A stretch of DNA of 16,314 nucleotides from Eubacteriales bacterium (GCA_029098205.1 JAQXNW010000041.1:1-16314), one strand, 5' to 3'; positions 6,017-15,208 are shown, counted from the stretch's first letter. Numbers and translations: made by a program. The notes: generated by a model from the letters alone, not told the origin.

Positions 6017-7399
6017 ATGCTCAACTTAAGTAATTATCATAGAGTGCATTTCATTGGAATCGGCGGGATTGGCATGTCCGCTTTGGCCGAAATCCTTCTG
6101 GCTCGGGGATTTAAGGTGACGGGATCGGATATGAAAGAATCGCAGATCACCGATCATCTTGCTTCCATGGGCGCGAAAATTATCATTGGCCATAAGGCGG
6201 AGAATGTGGAAGGCGCGGATCTTGTCATTTATACAGCCGCGATTTCAGAAACTAATCCGGAGGCGCAGCGCGCGAAAGAACTGGGAATTCCGCTTGCACC
6301 GAGAGCGGAGCTTCTCGGAACACTGATGAACGAGGTGACAAACAGCATCGCTGTCAGCGGAACCCATGGAAAAACTACGACAACTTCTATGATCGCTCTG
6401 ATTCTTGAGAATGCGAAATTTGATCCGACGATTTTCGTTGGAGGAGAGCTGCCGGCGATCGGCGGGAATGTGAAAGTCGGAAAGGGAGATTATTTTGTCG
6501 CGGAGGCCTGTGAATACAGGGACAGCTTCCTGAATCTCCGGCCGAGAATTGAGATCATTTTAAATATTGATTCCGATCATCTGGATTATTTCAAGGATGT
6601 ACAGAGCATCGAAAAATCATTTGAAAAATTCGCAAGCTATATTCCGGAGGGCGGCACATTGATCGCTTATGACGCGAATCCGTTTGTCAGCCAGATTGTG
6701 CAGAAACATCCGAATGCGATTACGTATGGATACAGCAGCAATTCGGATTACTGGGCTTCGGATATTCATTTCGATAACGGAATGCCGATTTTCCAGGTAC
6801 ATCATGGAGATGAAAATCTTGGAGAAGTGCGCCTTCAGATTCCGGGAGAACATAATATCCTGAATTCGCTGGCTGCCTTTGCCTGCACGCATATGCTGGG
6901 AGCGGATCCGAAGGTTATTATTGAAACTCTTGATTCTTACAGGGGAACAGAGCGCCGGTTTGATGTCAAGGGGACATTCGGACCTGGTGTGAAGCTTGTA
7001 GACGATTATGCACATCATCCGACAGAGATTGAGGCGACGCTTGCCGCGGCGGATAATATCCCGCATAAGAAGCTCTGGGTGCTGTTCCAGCCGCATACTT
7101 ATACACGTACGCTTGCGCTGTTCGACCGGTTCACCGATGCTTTTGAGAAGGCGGACATGGTTATTCTCGCGGATATCTATGCTGCGAGGGAGAAAGATAT
7201 TTATAATATTTCGTCTGAAAAACTCGCAGATGCGATCCGTGAGAAACATCCGGACAAACCGGTTATGTATATGAAGAGTTTCGAAGAAATCGCGGATTAT
7301 GTATATCAGCACGCGGAGAAAGGGGATTTAGTTCTCACAGTCGGCGCGGGAGACATCTATAAGGTCGGCGATCTGATTCTTAAGAAAGACGAAGCGTAA
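6017..7399 (+). CDS. murC: UDP-N-acetylmuramate--L-alanine ligase
   Basis: MurC adds L-alanine to UDP-N-acetylmuramic acid with ATP, the first step in building the peptidoglycan stem peptide, in the cytosol. The 460-residue protein has the three Mur-ligase domains. The N-terminal UDP-sugar domain has HFIGIGGIGMSALAE near 11-25. The central ATPase has SGTHGKTTTTS near 114-124 and a conserved EACEYRDSFL segment. The C-terminal domain has ERRFDVKG and DDYAHHPTEI. Length is typical. The start follows GAGGAGG at a suitable distance. It heads the plus-strand series and is followed after 106 bases by a peptidoglycan-precursor acetyltransferase, which fits a shared envelope role. Confidence 0.97.
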   Translation: MLNLSNYHRVHFIGIGGIGMSALAEILLARGFKVTGSDMKESQITDHLASMGAKIIIGHKAENVEGADLVIYTAAISETNPEAQRAKELGIPLAPRAELLGTLMNEVTNSIAVSGTHGKTTTTSMIALILENAKFDPTIFVGGELPAIGGNVKVGKGDYFVAEACEYRDSFLNLRPRIEIILNIDSDHLDYFKDVQSIEKSFEKFASYIPEGGTLIAYDANPFVSQIVQKHPNAITYGYSSNSDYWASDIHFDNGMPIFQVHHGDENLGEVRLQIPGEHNILNSLAAFACTHMLGADPKVIIETLDSYRGTERRFDVKGTFGPGVKLVDDYAHHPTEIEATLAAADNIPHKKLWVLFQPHTYTRTLALFDRFTDAFEKADMVILADIYAAREKDIYNISSEKLADAIREKHPDKPVMYMKSFEEIADYVYQHAEKGDLVLTVGAGDIYKVGDLILKKDEA

Positions 7400-7431
7400 C
7401 TGGCTTGGAGAACGGGAAGCCGAAAGACTGT

Positions 7432-7457
7432 GGCCGCTGCATTCGGTGCAGGGGGCC
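7432..7457 (+). other. GC-rich hairpin in the murC-acetyltransferase spacer
   Basis: GGCC (7432-7435) and CTGCA (7437-7441) pair with TGCAG (7447-7451) and GGCC (7454-7457) around the loop TTCGG. No T-run follows, so it should not terminate. It could protect or separate the flanking messages. No promoter is evident in the 106-base gap. Confidence 0.5.
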
Positions 7458-7505
7458 GGAGCAGAGTCATCTTTGTCTGAATTCGAAAGAAAGGAATATT
7501 ATTTC

Positions 7506-8198
7506 ATGACATTGGATGAATATAATAAGAAAGAAGAAGAAAGATTTAAGACCGCCGTTTCGTGGCTTGAAAAGGGCGTCGAGATTGCGGATCTTCGGAG
7601 TGTTTTCATAGGTTCGGATGTTCAGCTGGAAGAAGGCGTTTATCTAGGTCCCTGCGTAACGCTCGAGGGGCATACTGTGATTCACCGCGGAGCGAAGATT
7701 TTTCAGAACACGAGGATTGTTGATTCGGAGATCGGGCCGGATGTGACTGTACAGAGCTCTGTTATTTTGGAAAGTTCCGTGGGAGAAGGAACGAACGTCG
7801 GGCCCTTTGCTTATATACGGCCGAATTCTCATATTGGAAAGCACTGCAAGGTCGGCGATTTTGTGGAAGTGAAGAATTCGAATTTCGGAGACGGTTCGAA
7901 ATCCGCGCATCTAACATATATTGGAGACGCGGACGTCGGGAAGGGTGTAAACCTTGGATGCGGCGTGGTTTTCGTAAATTATGACGGGAAGGAGAAGCAT
8001 CGTTCGACGGTCGGCGATCATGTGTTCGTCGGCTGCAATGCGAATCTCGTGTCTCCGGTGACGGTAGGAGACGGTTCTTATATTGCCGCGGGGAGCACGA
8101 TTACAGAGGATGTTCCGGAGGATGCGCTCGGCATTGCCAGAGAGCGGCAGACAAATAAGGAAGGTTGGGCTTCAAAACGAGGCCTCTTTAAAAAATAA
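7506..8198 (+). CDS. Stand-alone GlmU-type glucosamine-1-phosphate acetyltransferase domain
   Basis: The 230-residue protein matches only the C-terminal half of bifunctional GlmU: a short helical lead (about 1-30) and then a left-handed beta-helix of hexapeptide repeats (about 30-210). GlmU makes UDP-N-acetylglucosamine; this half acetylates glucosamine-1-phosphate from acetyl-CoA. Residues known to matter in E. coli GlmU (R333, K351, H363, Y366, N377, N386, K392) appear as R105, K123, H135, Y138, N149, N158 and K164, all with the same offset of 228, so the active site looks intact. The N-terminal uridylyltransferase domain is missing and there is no remnant of it upstream. The ATG at 7506 follows AAAGGA; an upstream in-frame start would add unrelated residues. 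It precedes prs, exactly where glmU usually sits. Other hexapeptide acetyltransferase roles are less likely. Confidence 0.88.
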   Translation: MTLDEYNKKEEERFKTAVSWLEKGVEIADLRSVFIGSDVQLEEGVYLGPCVTLEGHTVIHRGAKIFQNTRIVDSEIGPDVTVQSSVILESSVGEGTNVGPFAYIRPNSHIGKHCKVGDFVEVKNSNFGDGSKSAHLTYIGDADVGKGVNLGCGVVFVNYDGKEKHRSTVGDHVFVGCNANLVSPVTVGDGSYIAAGSTITEDVPEDALGIARERQTNKEGWASKRGLFKK

Positions 8199-8227
8199 AA
8201 ATTTTCATCACAGGGCAGGAGGAACAA

Positions 8228-9193
8228 ATGAAAAACGGCTCTTTTTCGGACTACATTATTTTTACTGGAAATGCGCATCCAGAATTGGCGGAAGAAATCG
8301 CTTCCGTTATGGGGAAACCGCTTGGCCGCGCTACCGTGTCGAAGTTCAGTGACGGGGAGATTTCTGTCAATCTTTGGGATTCTGTTCGTGGGAAAGATGT
8401 CTACATCGTGCAGCCTACCTGCAATCCCGTGAATGATAATCTGATGGAGCTCCTTATTATGATCGATGCGGCGAAGAGAGCATCGGCCGGCAGAATTAAT
8501 GCGGTGATTCCGTACTACGGATATGCGCGTCAGGATCGGAAAGTAAAAGCGAGAGATCCGATTTCGTCCAAATTAGTCGCGAACATGATTATGTCTGCAG
8601 GCGCTGACCGTGTGATTTCGATGGATCTTCATGCCGCGCAGATCCAGGGATATTTCGATATTCCTGTAGATCACCTTGTCGGAATGCCGATTCTTGCGAA
8701 GTACTTCAAAAATAAAAATCTGGAGGATGTCTGCGTTGTTTCTCCGGATCACGGCAGCGTGTCCCGTGCGAGAAGCATGGCGCAGGTTCTCGACTGTCCC
8801 ATTGCGATTGTCGACAAAAGACGTCCGGAGCCGAATAAGAGCGAGATCATGAATATCATTGGAGATGTAAAGGGAAAGAATTGCATCATTCTTGACGACA
8901 TGATCGACACGGCAGGTACAATTACGAATGCGGCCAATGCGATTAAAGATCTCGGCGCGAAGAATGTTTTCGCCTGTGCAACACATGCGGTTCTTTCGGG
9001 TCCGGCCATTGAACGTCTGAAGTCTTCCGCGATTTCGGAGCTCGTTATTCTGAATACGCTTCCGATTCCGGAAGAGAAGAAGATTGATAAGATGACGATC
9101 CTTTCCGTTGCGCCGATTTTCGCGGGAACCATTGAAAGAGTGTTTACAAACGGTTCGATCAGTGAGCTTCTTGACTCTGTTGAGAAGATGTAG
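8228..9193 (+). CDS. prs: Ribose-phosphate pyrophosphokinase (PRPP synthetase)
   Basis: Prs transfers pyrophosphate from ATP to ribose-5-phosphate, making PRPP for purines, pyrimidines, NAD, histidine and tryptophan. The 321-residue protein has two phosphoribosyltransferase-like domains. Visible are KFSDGEI near the N-terminus, PYYGYARQDRK near 95-106 (ATP/ribose-phosphate loop), DLHAAQIQGYF (metal and ATP site), VDKRRP (the region of the catalytic lysine) and the PRPP loop DDMIDTAGT near 223-231. Length is typical (about 315). AGGAGG lies five bases before ATG. It begins 29 bases after the acetyltransferase gene, a conserved glmU-prs pairing, and is followed by a terminator-like hairpin. Confidence 0.96.
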   Translation: MKNGSFSDYIIFTGNAHPELAEEIASVMGKPLGRATVSKFSDGEISVNLWDSVRGKDVYIVQPTCNPVNDNLMELLIMIDAAKRASAGRINAVIPYYGYARQDRKVKARDPISSKLVANMIMSAGADRVISMDLHAAQIQGYFDIPVDHLVGMPILAKYFKNKNLEDVCVVSPDHGSVSRARSMAQVLDCPIAIVDKRRPEPNKSEIMNIIGDVKGKNCIILDDMIDTAGTITNAANAIKDLGAKNVFACATHAVLSGPAIERLKSSAISELVILNTLPIPEEKKIDKMTILSVAPIFAGTIERVFTNGSISELLDSVEKM

Positions 9194-9223
9194 GAACATT
9201 TTAACAGTAACAGTATTGTGAAG

Positions 9224-9256
9224 AAAAAGGTCTGCTGCAGCGCGGCAGACCCTTTT
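9224..9256 (+). terminator. Terminator-like hairpin after prs
   Basis: GGTCTGC (9229-9235) pairs with GCAGACC (9245-9251), flanked by AAAA/TTTT with one bulged C, and the 3' side runs TTTTGGAGTTTTTG. It resembles a partial or leaky intrinsic terminator. Transcription of pth-mfd beyond it must come from read-through or a promoter not recognised here. Confidence 0.6.
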
Positions 9257-9290
9257 GGAGTTTTTGAAAGTAAGGAAAAAAGAGTTTCAT

Positions 9291-9878
9291 ATGGCGCTTT
9301 ATGTAATCTGCGGACTTGGAAATCCGGGAAAAGAATATGAGAACACAAGGCATAATATCGGATTTCATGCCTTGGATTTTCTGGCCGAAAAAGAGGGCAT
9401 ATCCATTACAAAAAAGAAATTTCATGCTTCAATTGGAGAAGGGAGAATCGGTTCGGAGAGAGTGATTCTTGCAGAACCGCAGACATACATGAACGCCAGC
9501 GGACAGGCAGTTCGTGAAATCGTATCCTATTTTAAAATTCCGACGGATCATTTAATCGTCGTGTATGATGATTTTGACATTCCTCTTGGTTCGCTCCGTA
9601 TTCGGAGATTCGGAAGCGCAGGGACGCATAATGGGATGCGGTCGATTGTAAAAGAGCTTGGAACGACAGATTTCCCAAGAATACGGATTGGTACCGGGAA
9701 GAAAGACAAGGGAGATCTGATCCGCTTTGTAATTGGTGATTTTCAGGAAGATGAAAAAAAGATTGTAAAGGAAGCGGCCGAATTGGCTGCGGATGCTGCC
9801 GTTGCTATTGTAGAGCAGGGCATAGATCTTGCAATGAACCGATACAATACAAAGAAAAACAAGGGGAAGAATGAGTAA
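9291..9878 (+). CDS. pth: Peptidyl-tRNA hydrolase
   Basis: Pth cleaves the ester between peptide and tRNA on peptidyl-tRNAs dropped by ribosomes, recycling tRNA. The 195-residue protein has GLGNPGKEYENTRHN near 8-22 with N11 and the catalytic H21, PQTYMNASG near 63-71 with N69, VYDDFDIPLG near 91-100 with the catalytic Asp, and AGTHNGMRSI near 110-119 with N114. The start at 9291 gives the family N-terminus (MALYVICGLGNPG). A TTG at 9255 in frame would add residues translated from the terminator hairpin and is rejected. The ribosome site is modest (AAGGA about 14 bases upstream, AAGAG closer). The stop overlaps the mfd start by 8 bases, an arrangement common in Firmicutes. Confidence 0.96.
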   Translation: MALYVICGLGNPGKEYENTRHNIGFHALDFLAEKEGISITKKKFHASIGEGRIGSERVILAEPQTYMNASGQAVREIVSYFKIPTDHLIVVYDDFDIPLGSLRIRRFGSAGTHNGMRSIVKELGTTDFPRIRIGTGKKDKGDLIRFVIGDFQEDEKKIVKEAAELAADAAVAIVEQGIDLAMNRYNTKKNKGKNE

Positions 9879-12800
9879 AAAAGAGTTTGCTGTTTTCTCA
9901 GGCGCCATGGAGAGCCGCGGCGCGTACTTAATTTCCCGGATGATCAGGGAGAAGAAGGGAAAGCATCTGATTTTAACGGCGACAGAAAGCCGCGCAAGAG
10001 CTTTGTCTGAGGATTTGTCTTTTTTCCTTCAGAGAGAGGTCCGCACGGTCCCCGGAGAGGATACCGTCTTTCTTAATTTTGAGGCGCGGAATCAAGATGT
10101 GCTTCTGGAAAGACTGCGGGCGGTTTCTGTGATTCAGAATGATCCGGATGCAGTGATCGTGGCGCCGGTCAGTGCGGCCCTCAAACCGATGATGCCGCAT
10201 ACAGATTTTGAGAAAAGCGAAATCTGTCTGTCTTTCGGGCAGGAAGTCGAAACGAAGACTCTTGTGGAGAGGATCCGCCGGCTCGGGTATGAACGGCGGA
10301 GCATGGTCGAAGAACCGGGAGAGTTCAGCATTCGGGGAGGAATTCTGGATATTTTTGCGCCGGATTCTAAAGATCCGTACCGGGTGGAATTTTTTGATAC
10401 GGAAGTCGACTCGATCCGCACGTTTAATTTGGAGACGCAGCGCTCGATTGAAAACCGGAAGGAAATTGTCATCCGTCCTGCGCAGCAAATGCTGGCGGAC
10501 GATAAAATGTTCCATCATGCGGCTGAAAAAATCCGGGAATTATATACACGGCAGTCTGAGAAACTGATTCGGGCGGGAAAAACGGACGCGGCTGAGAATC
10601 TTAAAAAAAGACGGGATGAGCTCTGCGAATACGTCGAGAATGTTTCGAATATCCAGCTTTTGGAAAATTACATACATTATTTTTATCCGGATACGGAATA
10701 TCTTTGGGATTATCTTGGTCAGGGCACGCTGACGGTGGAGGATCCGGACCGGATTTCTGAATTTCTGGATACAAGAGAGAAAGAGGTCCGGCAGGATCTG
10801 GACGTGATGCTGGAGCGGGGAGAGATTGTTCCGGAGGATTACGTTTTGATCAAAGGCGAAAAAGATTTCCTGAAGGCGTATGAAATCCGTCCGCTTCTCG
10901 TTCTGATTCCTTTCCCGAAGGTGCTGAAAAACCTTCCGAAACCGGATGTGCAGACCGATTTTCAGAGCCGTCCGATAATGAATTTCAACGGGCATCTGGA
11001 TCTTCTGGAGCATGAAATCCGGGAAGATCTGAGCCGAGGATATGAAGTGACGCTGGTTTCTTCTTCAAAGGAACGGCTGGAAAGCCTTCGGGAGCTGGCT
11101 GTCAATCAGGGCATTTCCGGAAGGCTCTCCTTCCGGGAGGGTTTTCTTTCTTCCGGTTTGGATTTTCCGGAGCAGAAAATCAGCTTCATCACGGACAGCA
11201 ATATTTTCGGCACGAGAAAACAGAGCCGCAGGCGCCGCAAGAAAAGCAATTTAGGGCAGCAGCTGGAGAGTTTTACTGACCTTAAAGCCGGAGACTATGT
11301 GGTTCATGAAAACCACGGAATCGGTAAATTCCTGGGTGTTGTGCCGCTTATGGTGCAGGGCAAGAAAAAGGATTACCTGAAAATCAAATATGCGGGTTCC
11401 GATCTTCTGTATGTTCCCGTCGAGCAGTTTGACATTGTACAGAAATATATCGGTGCGGAAGGAAAATCTCCGAAGATTAATAAGCTTTCCGGAACAGAAT
11501 GGAAACAGACAAAAGCAAGAGCCAAAGCCGCGATCGCGGATATGACGGATGAGCTCGTTCGTCTCTATGCGGAGCGGGAGATGGAAGAGGGATATGCGTT
11601 CGGTCCGGATCCCGTCTGGCAGGCTGAATTTGAGGACAGTTTCCCTTACGAAGAGACAAACGACCAGCTTCGGGCAATCCGGGACATAAAGGAAGACATG
11701 GAGAAGCCGGAGCCGATGGATCGGCTGCTCTGCGGAGATGTCGGCTTTGGGAAAACTGAAGTTGCGGCGCGGGCGATTTTTAAATGCCTGGCGGAGGGAA
11801 AACAGGCTGCACTTCTCGTCCCTACGACTCTGCTGGCAAACCAGCATTATTATACGCTCAGGTCCCGTTTCGAGCGGTTCCCTTTCCGCGTTGAAATGCT
11901 GTCCCGTTTCCGGACGGAAGAGGAGCAGAGGGATATTCTGGCAGGGGTAAAAAGCGGAGATGTGGATCTTCTGATTGGAACACACCGCATTCTTTCGTCG
12001 GATGTAAAATTCAAGGATCTGGGGCTTCTGGTTATTGATGAAGAGCAACGGTTCGGTGTAAAGCATAAGGAGAAAATCAAGGAACTCAAGAAGAACATAG
12101 ATGTACTGACTTTGTCCGCGACGCCGATCCCGAGAACGCTGAATATGTCTTTGACGGGCATTAAAAAAATGAGCGTGATCGAGGAGCCGCCGGAGGAGCG
12201 GTATCCGGTGCAGACGTATGTTATGGAAGAAAGCGATGCGATGATCCGTGAAGTCATTCTCCGAGAGATGGATCGGGGTGGACAGACGTTTGTGGTTTAC
12301 AACCGTGTGAGCGGAATCGGGCAGGTAGCGGAAAGAATCCAGCAGCTTGTGCCGGACGCCCGGATCGCGGTCGGGCATGGACGCATGAAAGAGCAGAATC
12401 TGGAAAACATCATGATGGATTTCATCGATGGCACCTATGATATCCTGGTTGCAACGACGATCATTGAGTCCGGGATAGATATTCCGAACGCGAATACTTT
12501 GATCGTCCTGAATGCGGATCATTTCGGCCTTTCTCAGCTCTATCAGCTTCGAGGAAGAGTCGGCCGGTCGAATCGAATTGCTTACGCGTATCTGATGTAT
12601 CGGAAGGACAAAGTGCTGACTGAAACGTCTCAAAAGCGTCTTCAGGCGATCCGCGAGTTCACGGAATTCGGTTCGGGATTCAAAATAGCGATGCGGGATC
12701 TTCAGATCCGCGGCGCAGGGAATCTTTTGGGAAGCCAGCAAAGCGGACAAATGATGGCGATCGGATATGAGCTTTACTGCAAATTGGTGAACGAACAGGT

Positions 12801-13323
12801 TCGAAAACTGAAAGGCGAAATTCCGAAGGAAAAACCGGAGGAAACGAGAATCGAGCTTTCCGTCGCTGCGAATATTCCTGATTGGTATATCGATGATGAG
12901 ACGCTGAAGATTGAAACCTACAAGAAAATTGCGAACACACTGACGGAGGAACAGGAAAACGACCTTCTGGATGAACTTACGGACCGGTATGGTGATGTGC
13001 CGAAAGAGACACGGAATCTGATAAAAATTTCCAGAATACGAAGTCTTGCCGAAGAAGATTCCGTTAGCCGTATTACGGAGGAAAATGGGAAGATCGTTTT
13101 CTACTTTGAGTCTCCGGATGCGATTGCACCGGAAGGAATTTTTTTGATTAACGAAGCGTTCGGATCCGGCGCTCTGGTTCATCTCGGTGCGAAGCCGTAT
13201 ATTCGTATACCGCTGAAAGCTTCTAAAAAACTGGACGATGCGCTTCTTGTGCTCGGGTTTGTGAAGAAGGGACGAACTTCAGGCCGAAAACATTTTACAA
13301 AGAAGGAGAGTGTGATAGAATAA
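9871..13323 (+). CDS. mfd: Transcription-repair coupling factor
   Basis: Mfd is a DNA translocase that pushes or removes RNA polymerase stalled at lesions and recruits UvrA for repair. The 1150-residue protein has the full layout. The UvrB-like N-terminal module has EEPGEFSIRGGILDIF near 147-162. The RNA polymerase interaction domain follows near 470-540 (DYVVHENHGIGKF). The RecG-like motor has Walker A CGDVGFGKTEVA near 620-632, DEEQRFG near 721-728, SATPIPRT near 748-755 and LRGRVGRSNR near 890-900. The C-terminal TRCF domain lies near 985-1085 and should hold UvrA contact autoinhibited. It overlaps pth by 8 bases with AAGGGG just before the ATG, so translation is likely coupled. Length is typical and no disruption is seen. 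Confidence 0.97.
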   Translation: MSKKEFAVFSGAMESRGAYLISRMIREKKGKHLILTATESRARALSEDLSFFLQREVRTVPGEDTVFLNFEARNQDVLLERLRAVSVIQNDPDAVIVAPVSAALKPMMPHTDFEKSEICLSFGQEVETKTLVERIRRLGYERRSMVEEPGEFSIRGGILDIFAPDSKDPYRVEFFDTEVDSIRTFNLETQRSIENRKEIVIRPAQQMLADDKMFHHAAEKIRELYTRQSEKLIRAGKTDAAENLKKRRDELCEYVENVSNIQLLENYIHYFYPDTEYLWDYLGQGTLTVEDPDRISEFLDTREKEVRQDLDVMLERGEIVPEDYVLIKGEKDFLKAYEIRPLLVLIPFPKVLKNLPKPDVQTDFQSRPIMNFNGHLDLLEHEIREDLSRGYEVTLVSSSKERLESLRELAVNQGISGRLSFREGFLSSGLDFPEQKISFITDSNIFGTRKQSRRRRKKSNLGQQLESFTDLKAGDYVVHENHGIGKFLGVVPLMVQGKKKDYLKIKYAGSDLLYVPVEQFDIVQKYIGAEGKSPKINKLSGTEWKQTKARAKAAIADMTDELVRLYAEREMEEGYAFGPDPVWQAEFEDSFPYEETNDQLRAIRDIKEDMEKPEPMDRLLCGDVGFGKTEVAARAIFKCLAEGKQAALLVPTTLLANQHYYTLRSRFERFPFRVEMLSRFRTEEEQRDILAGVKSGDVDLLIGTHRILSSDVKFKDLGLLVIDEEQRFGVKHKEKIKELKKNIDVLTLSATPIPRTLNMSLTGIKKMSVIEEPPEERYPVQTYVMEESDAMIREVILREMDRGGQTFVVYNRVSGIGQVAERIQQLVPDARIAVGHGRMKEQNLENIMMDFIDGTYDILVATTIIESGIDIPNANTLIVLNADHFGLSQLYQLRGRVGRSNRIAYAYLMYRKDKVLTETSQKRLQAIREFTEFGSGFKIAMRDLQIRGAGNLLGSQQSGQMMAIGYELYCKLVNEQVRKLKGEIPKEKPEETRIELSVAANIPDWYIDDETLKIETYKKIANTLTEEQENDLLDELTDRYGDVPKETRNLIKISRIRSLAEEDSVSRITEENGKIVFYFESPDAIAPEGIFLINEAFGSGALVHLGAKPYIRIPLKASKKLDDALLVLGFVKKGRTSGRKHFTKKESVIE

Positions 13324-13417
13324 ACGTCGAATTATTGCACGAAAAGGCATATAGTCAGGTTTTTGTTTTTATTGCGCTGATGGAATAAGGGTATAACAGC
13401 CAGGTTAAGGGTATCGC

Positions 13418-15055
13418 ATGGCAGAATCAAACGGGAACGACAGAAAATTTATTAAGGGCGCCGCAATTCTCGCGGCCGCTGGGTTGATTGTAAAAGTGCT
13501 GGGCGCAGTTTTCCGGATTCCTCTGGGAAACATGATCGGTGCGGAGGGGATGTCGTATTACGGGTCCGCATATACAATTTACAGTGTGCTGGTTGTAATG
13601 GCGACGGCGGGATTTCCGATTGCGATTTCCCGTATGGTATCGGAAAGAATCGGTAAGAAGGAATATAGGAACGCGCATGAGGTTTTTCGAGTTGCGATGT
13701 CTATCATGGCGGCCATAGGACTCGTGATGTTTGTGATCTGTTTCTTCGGCGCGGGATGGATTGCGGCCATGTTTAAGAATCCCGGATCGAAGGCGGCGAT
13801 TCGGGCGCTTTCTCCGGCGCTCTTTGTCGTACCGCTCCTTTCGGCATTCCGGGGGTATTTTAACGGAAGGCAGAACATGAATCCTTCGGCTTTGTCGGAG
13901 ATTATGGAGCAGCTTGTACGTCTTGTCGTAGGACTTGGCCTCGCGATGGTCCTTATGCGCAGTTCCGGCCGAATTATGGCTGCAGCCGGTGCTTCGTTCG
14001 GCGCTGCGGCAGGATCCATCGGCGGTTTTCTGATTATTTTCCTTATCTATCTGGTGAATCGGAAGGCGTTCCGCGCGAAAATCGAGCGCGGAAGCCAGAG
14101 AATGGACAGTCGGAAATTCCTGGCGAAAAGCATCATTTTGATCGCGGTTCCTATTATTATCGGAAGCGAGATCATGCCGATCATGAATTTTATCGATACG
14201 ACGCTGATTATGCGTGTCCTTCAGAATACAGGATGGACGGTAAAACAGTCCAAGTATCTTTATGGTATTCTGAATGGCTTCACGACTCCGCTGATCGGCT
14301 TTCCGCAGTTCATAACACAGGCGGTGACGATCAGTCTGGTTCCTGCGGTTGCGCGGGATTTCCATTCGGGAAGGCTGGACGCGTCGCATGATACGATTCG
14401 GCTGGGGTACCGGACGACAATGATCATGGCATTTCCCTGTGCGCTCGGCTTGTTCTTCCTCGCGGAGCCGATTCTGAAGCTCCTTTACTTCGCACAGCCA
14501 AAGACATGCGCGGATGCCAAAGTTACTTTAATGGTGCAGGCGGTCGGCGTCATTTTCCTCGCGTTGATGCAGACATCGACAAGCATTCTGCAGGCGATCG
14601 GAAAGCAGACGCTTCCGGTACGGAATCTTTTGATTGCCTGCGTGGCGAAGCTGTTTTTGACATATCTCCTTGTCGGAGTGCATGCGATTAATGTGAATGG
14701 AGCGGCGATCGGAACGGATGCCGCGTACTTTATTGCGATGACGCTGGATCTTCTTGCGGTCCGGAAATATTCCGGCGCCAGAATCAATGCAGATCTCACA
14801 TTTGTCCGGCCGTTCTTCGCGTCACTGGGTATGGGAATTTGTGCGTTGGGAGTGTTTAAGGGGGTTTCGGCGCTGCTTTCATCTCATGCGGGTCCGATGA
14901 TGGTGAACATGGCTGCAACGCTTGCCGGCGTACTTGCAGCGGTGATTGTATATGTGATTTTGATCTTTGCCTTGAAAGCAATTACATTGGAAGAACTCCG
15001 TACATTCCCGAAAGGTGATAAGCTTGCGAAGATTGCGTCGCGCTTTGTCAAATAA
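13418..15055 (+). CDS. SpoVB/YabM-type MOP-superfamily flippase
   Basis: The 545-residue product is an integral membrane protein with about 14 predicted hydrophobic segments, the first near 12-34 and the last near 500-527. It belongs to the multidrug/oligosaccharidyl-lipid/polysaccharide (MOP) exporter superfamily, shown by the early segment FRIPLGNMIG and by LSAFRGYFNGRQNMNPSALS near 141-160 followed by EIMEQLVR, a strong SpoVB/YtgP/YabM signature. Family members move lipid-linked sugars such as lipid II or other envelope precursors outward. Position after mfd and before hup and rqcP matches Bacillus yabM and its clostridial counterparts. The ribosome site is weak (TTAAGGG). The 94-base gap after mfd has a TATAAC (13392-13397) but no good -35. 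Exact substrate cannot be told, so no symbol is given. Confidence 0.88.
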   Translation: MAESNGNDRKFIKGAAILAAAGLIVKVLGAVFRIPLGNMIGAEGMSYYGSAYTIYSVLVVMATAGFPIAISRMVSERIGKKEYRNAHEVFRVAMSIMAAIGLVMFVICFFGAGWIAAMFKNPGSKAAIRALSPALFVVPLLSAFRGYFNGRQNMNPSALSEIMEQLVRLVVGLGLAMVLMRSSGRIMAAAGASFGAAAGSIGGFLIIFLIYLVNRKAFRAKIERGSQRMDSRKFLAKSIILIAVPIIIGSEIMPIMNFIDTTLIMRVLQNTGWTVKQSKYLYGILNGFTTPLIGFPQFITQAVTISLVPAVARDFHSGRLDASHDTIRLGYRTTMIMAFPCALGLFFLAEPILKLLYFAQPKTCADAKVTLMVQAVGVIFLALMQTSTSILQAIGKQTLPVRNLLIACVAKLFLTYLLVGVHAINVNGAAIGTDAAYFIAMTLDLLAVRKYSGARINADLTFVRPFFASLGMGICALGVFKGVSALLSSHAGPMMVNMAATLAGVLAAVIVYVILIFALKAITLEELRTFPKGDKLAKIASRFVK

Positions 15056-15067
15056 GGGATTTTTGGC

Positions 15068-15096
15068 TTGACTTCAAATAGTGTAAATGCCATAAT
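15068..15096 (+). promoter_or_regulatory. hup promoter
   Basis: TTGACT (15068-15073), a 17-base spacer and CATAAT (15091-15096) form a good promoter only 12 bases after the flippase stop. Initiation near 15103 leaves a leader of about 105 bases before hup, which includes a small hairpin (GGGCAT/ATGCGCC near 15122-15139) but no recognised riboswitch. Confidence 0.75.
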
Positions 15097-15208
15097 ATCA
15101 TTACAGTTTGCTTATTCAGAAGGGCATTTAGATGCGCCTTGCGGTATTCCGTCGCAGAGTGCGTTCCAGTTCTTTGAATAGTAACTATATTAGAGGAGGA
15201 TACTGAAC

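Noticed and set aside
9255..9290. TTG start extending pth by 12 residues
   Set aside because: It would begin inside the hairpin after prs, and the family N-terminus starts at the ATG at 9291.
11251..13182. Very long minus-strand open frame (643 codons) opposite mfd
   Set aside because: It mirrors codon use of the strongly supported mfd gene, its translation has no recognisable domain, and no ribosome site or promoter supports it.
13427..14389. Minus-strand 320-codon frame inside the flippase gene
   Set aside because: Its translation is extremely rich in Arg, His and Asn, the antisense reading of a hydrophobic membrane protein.
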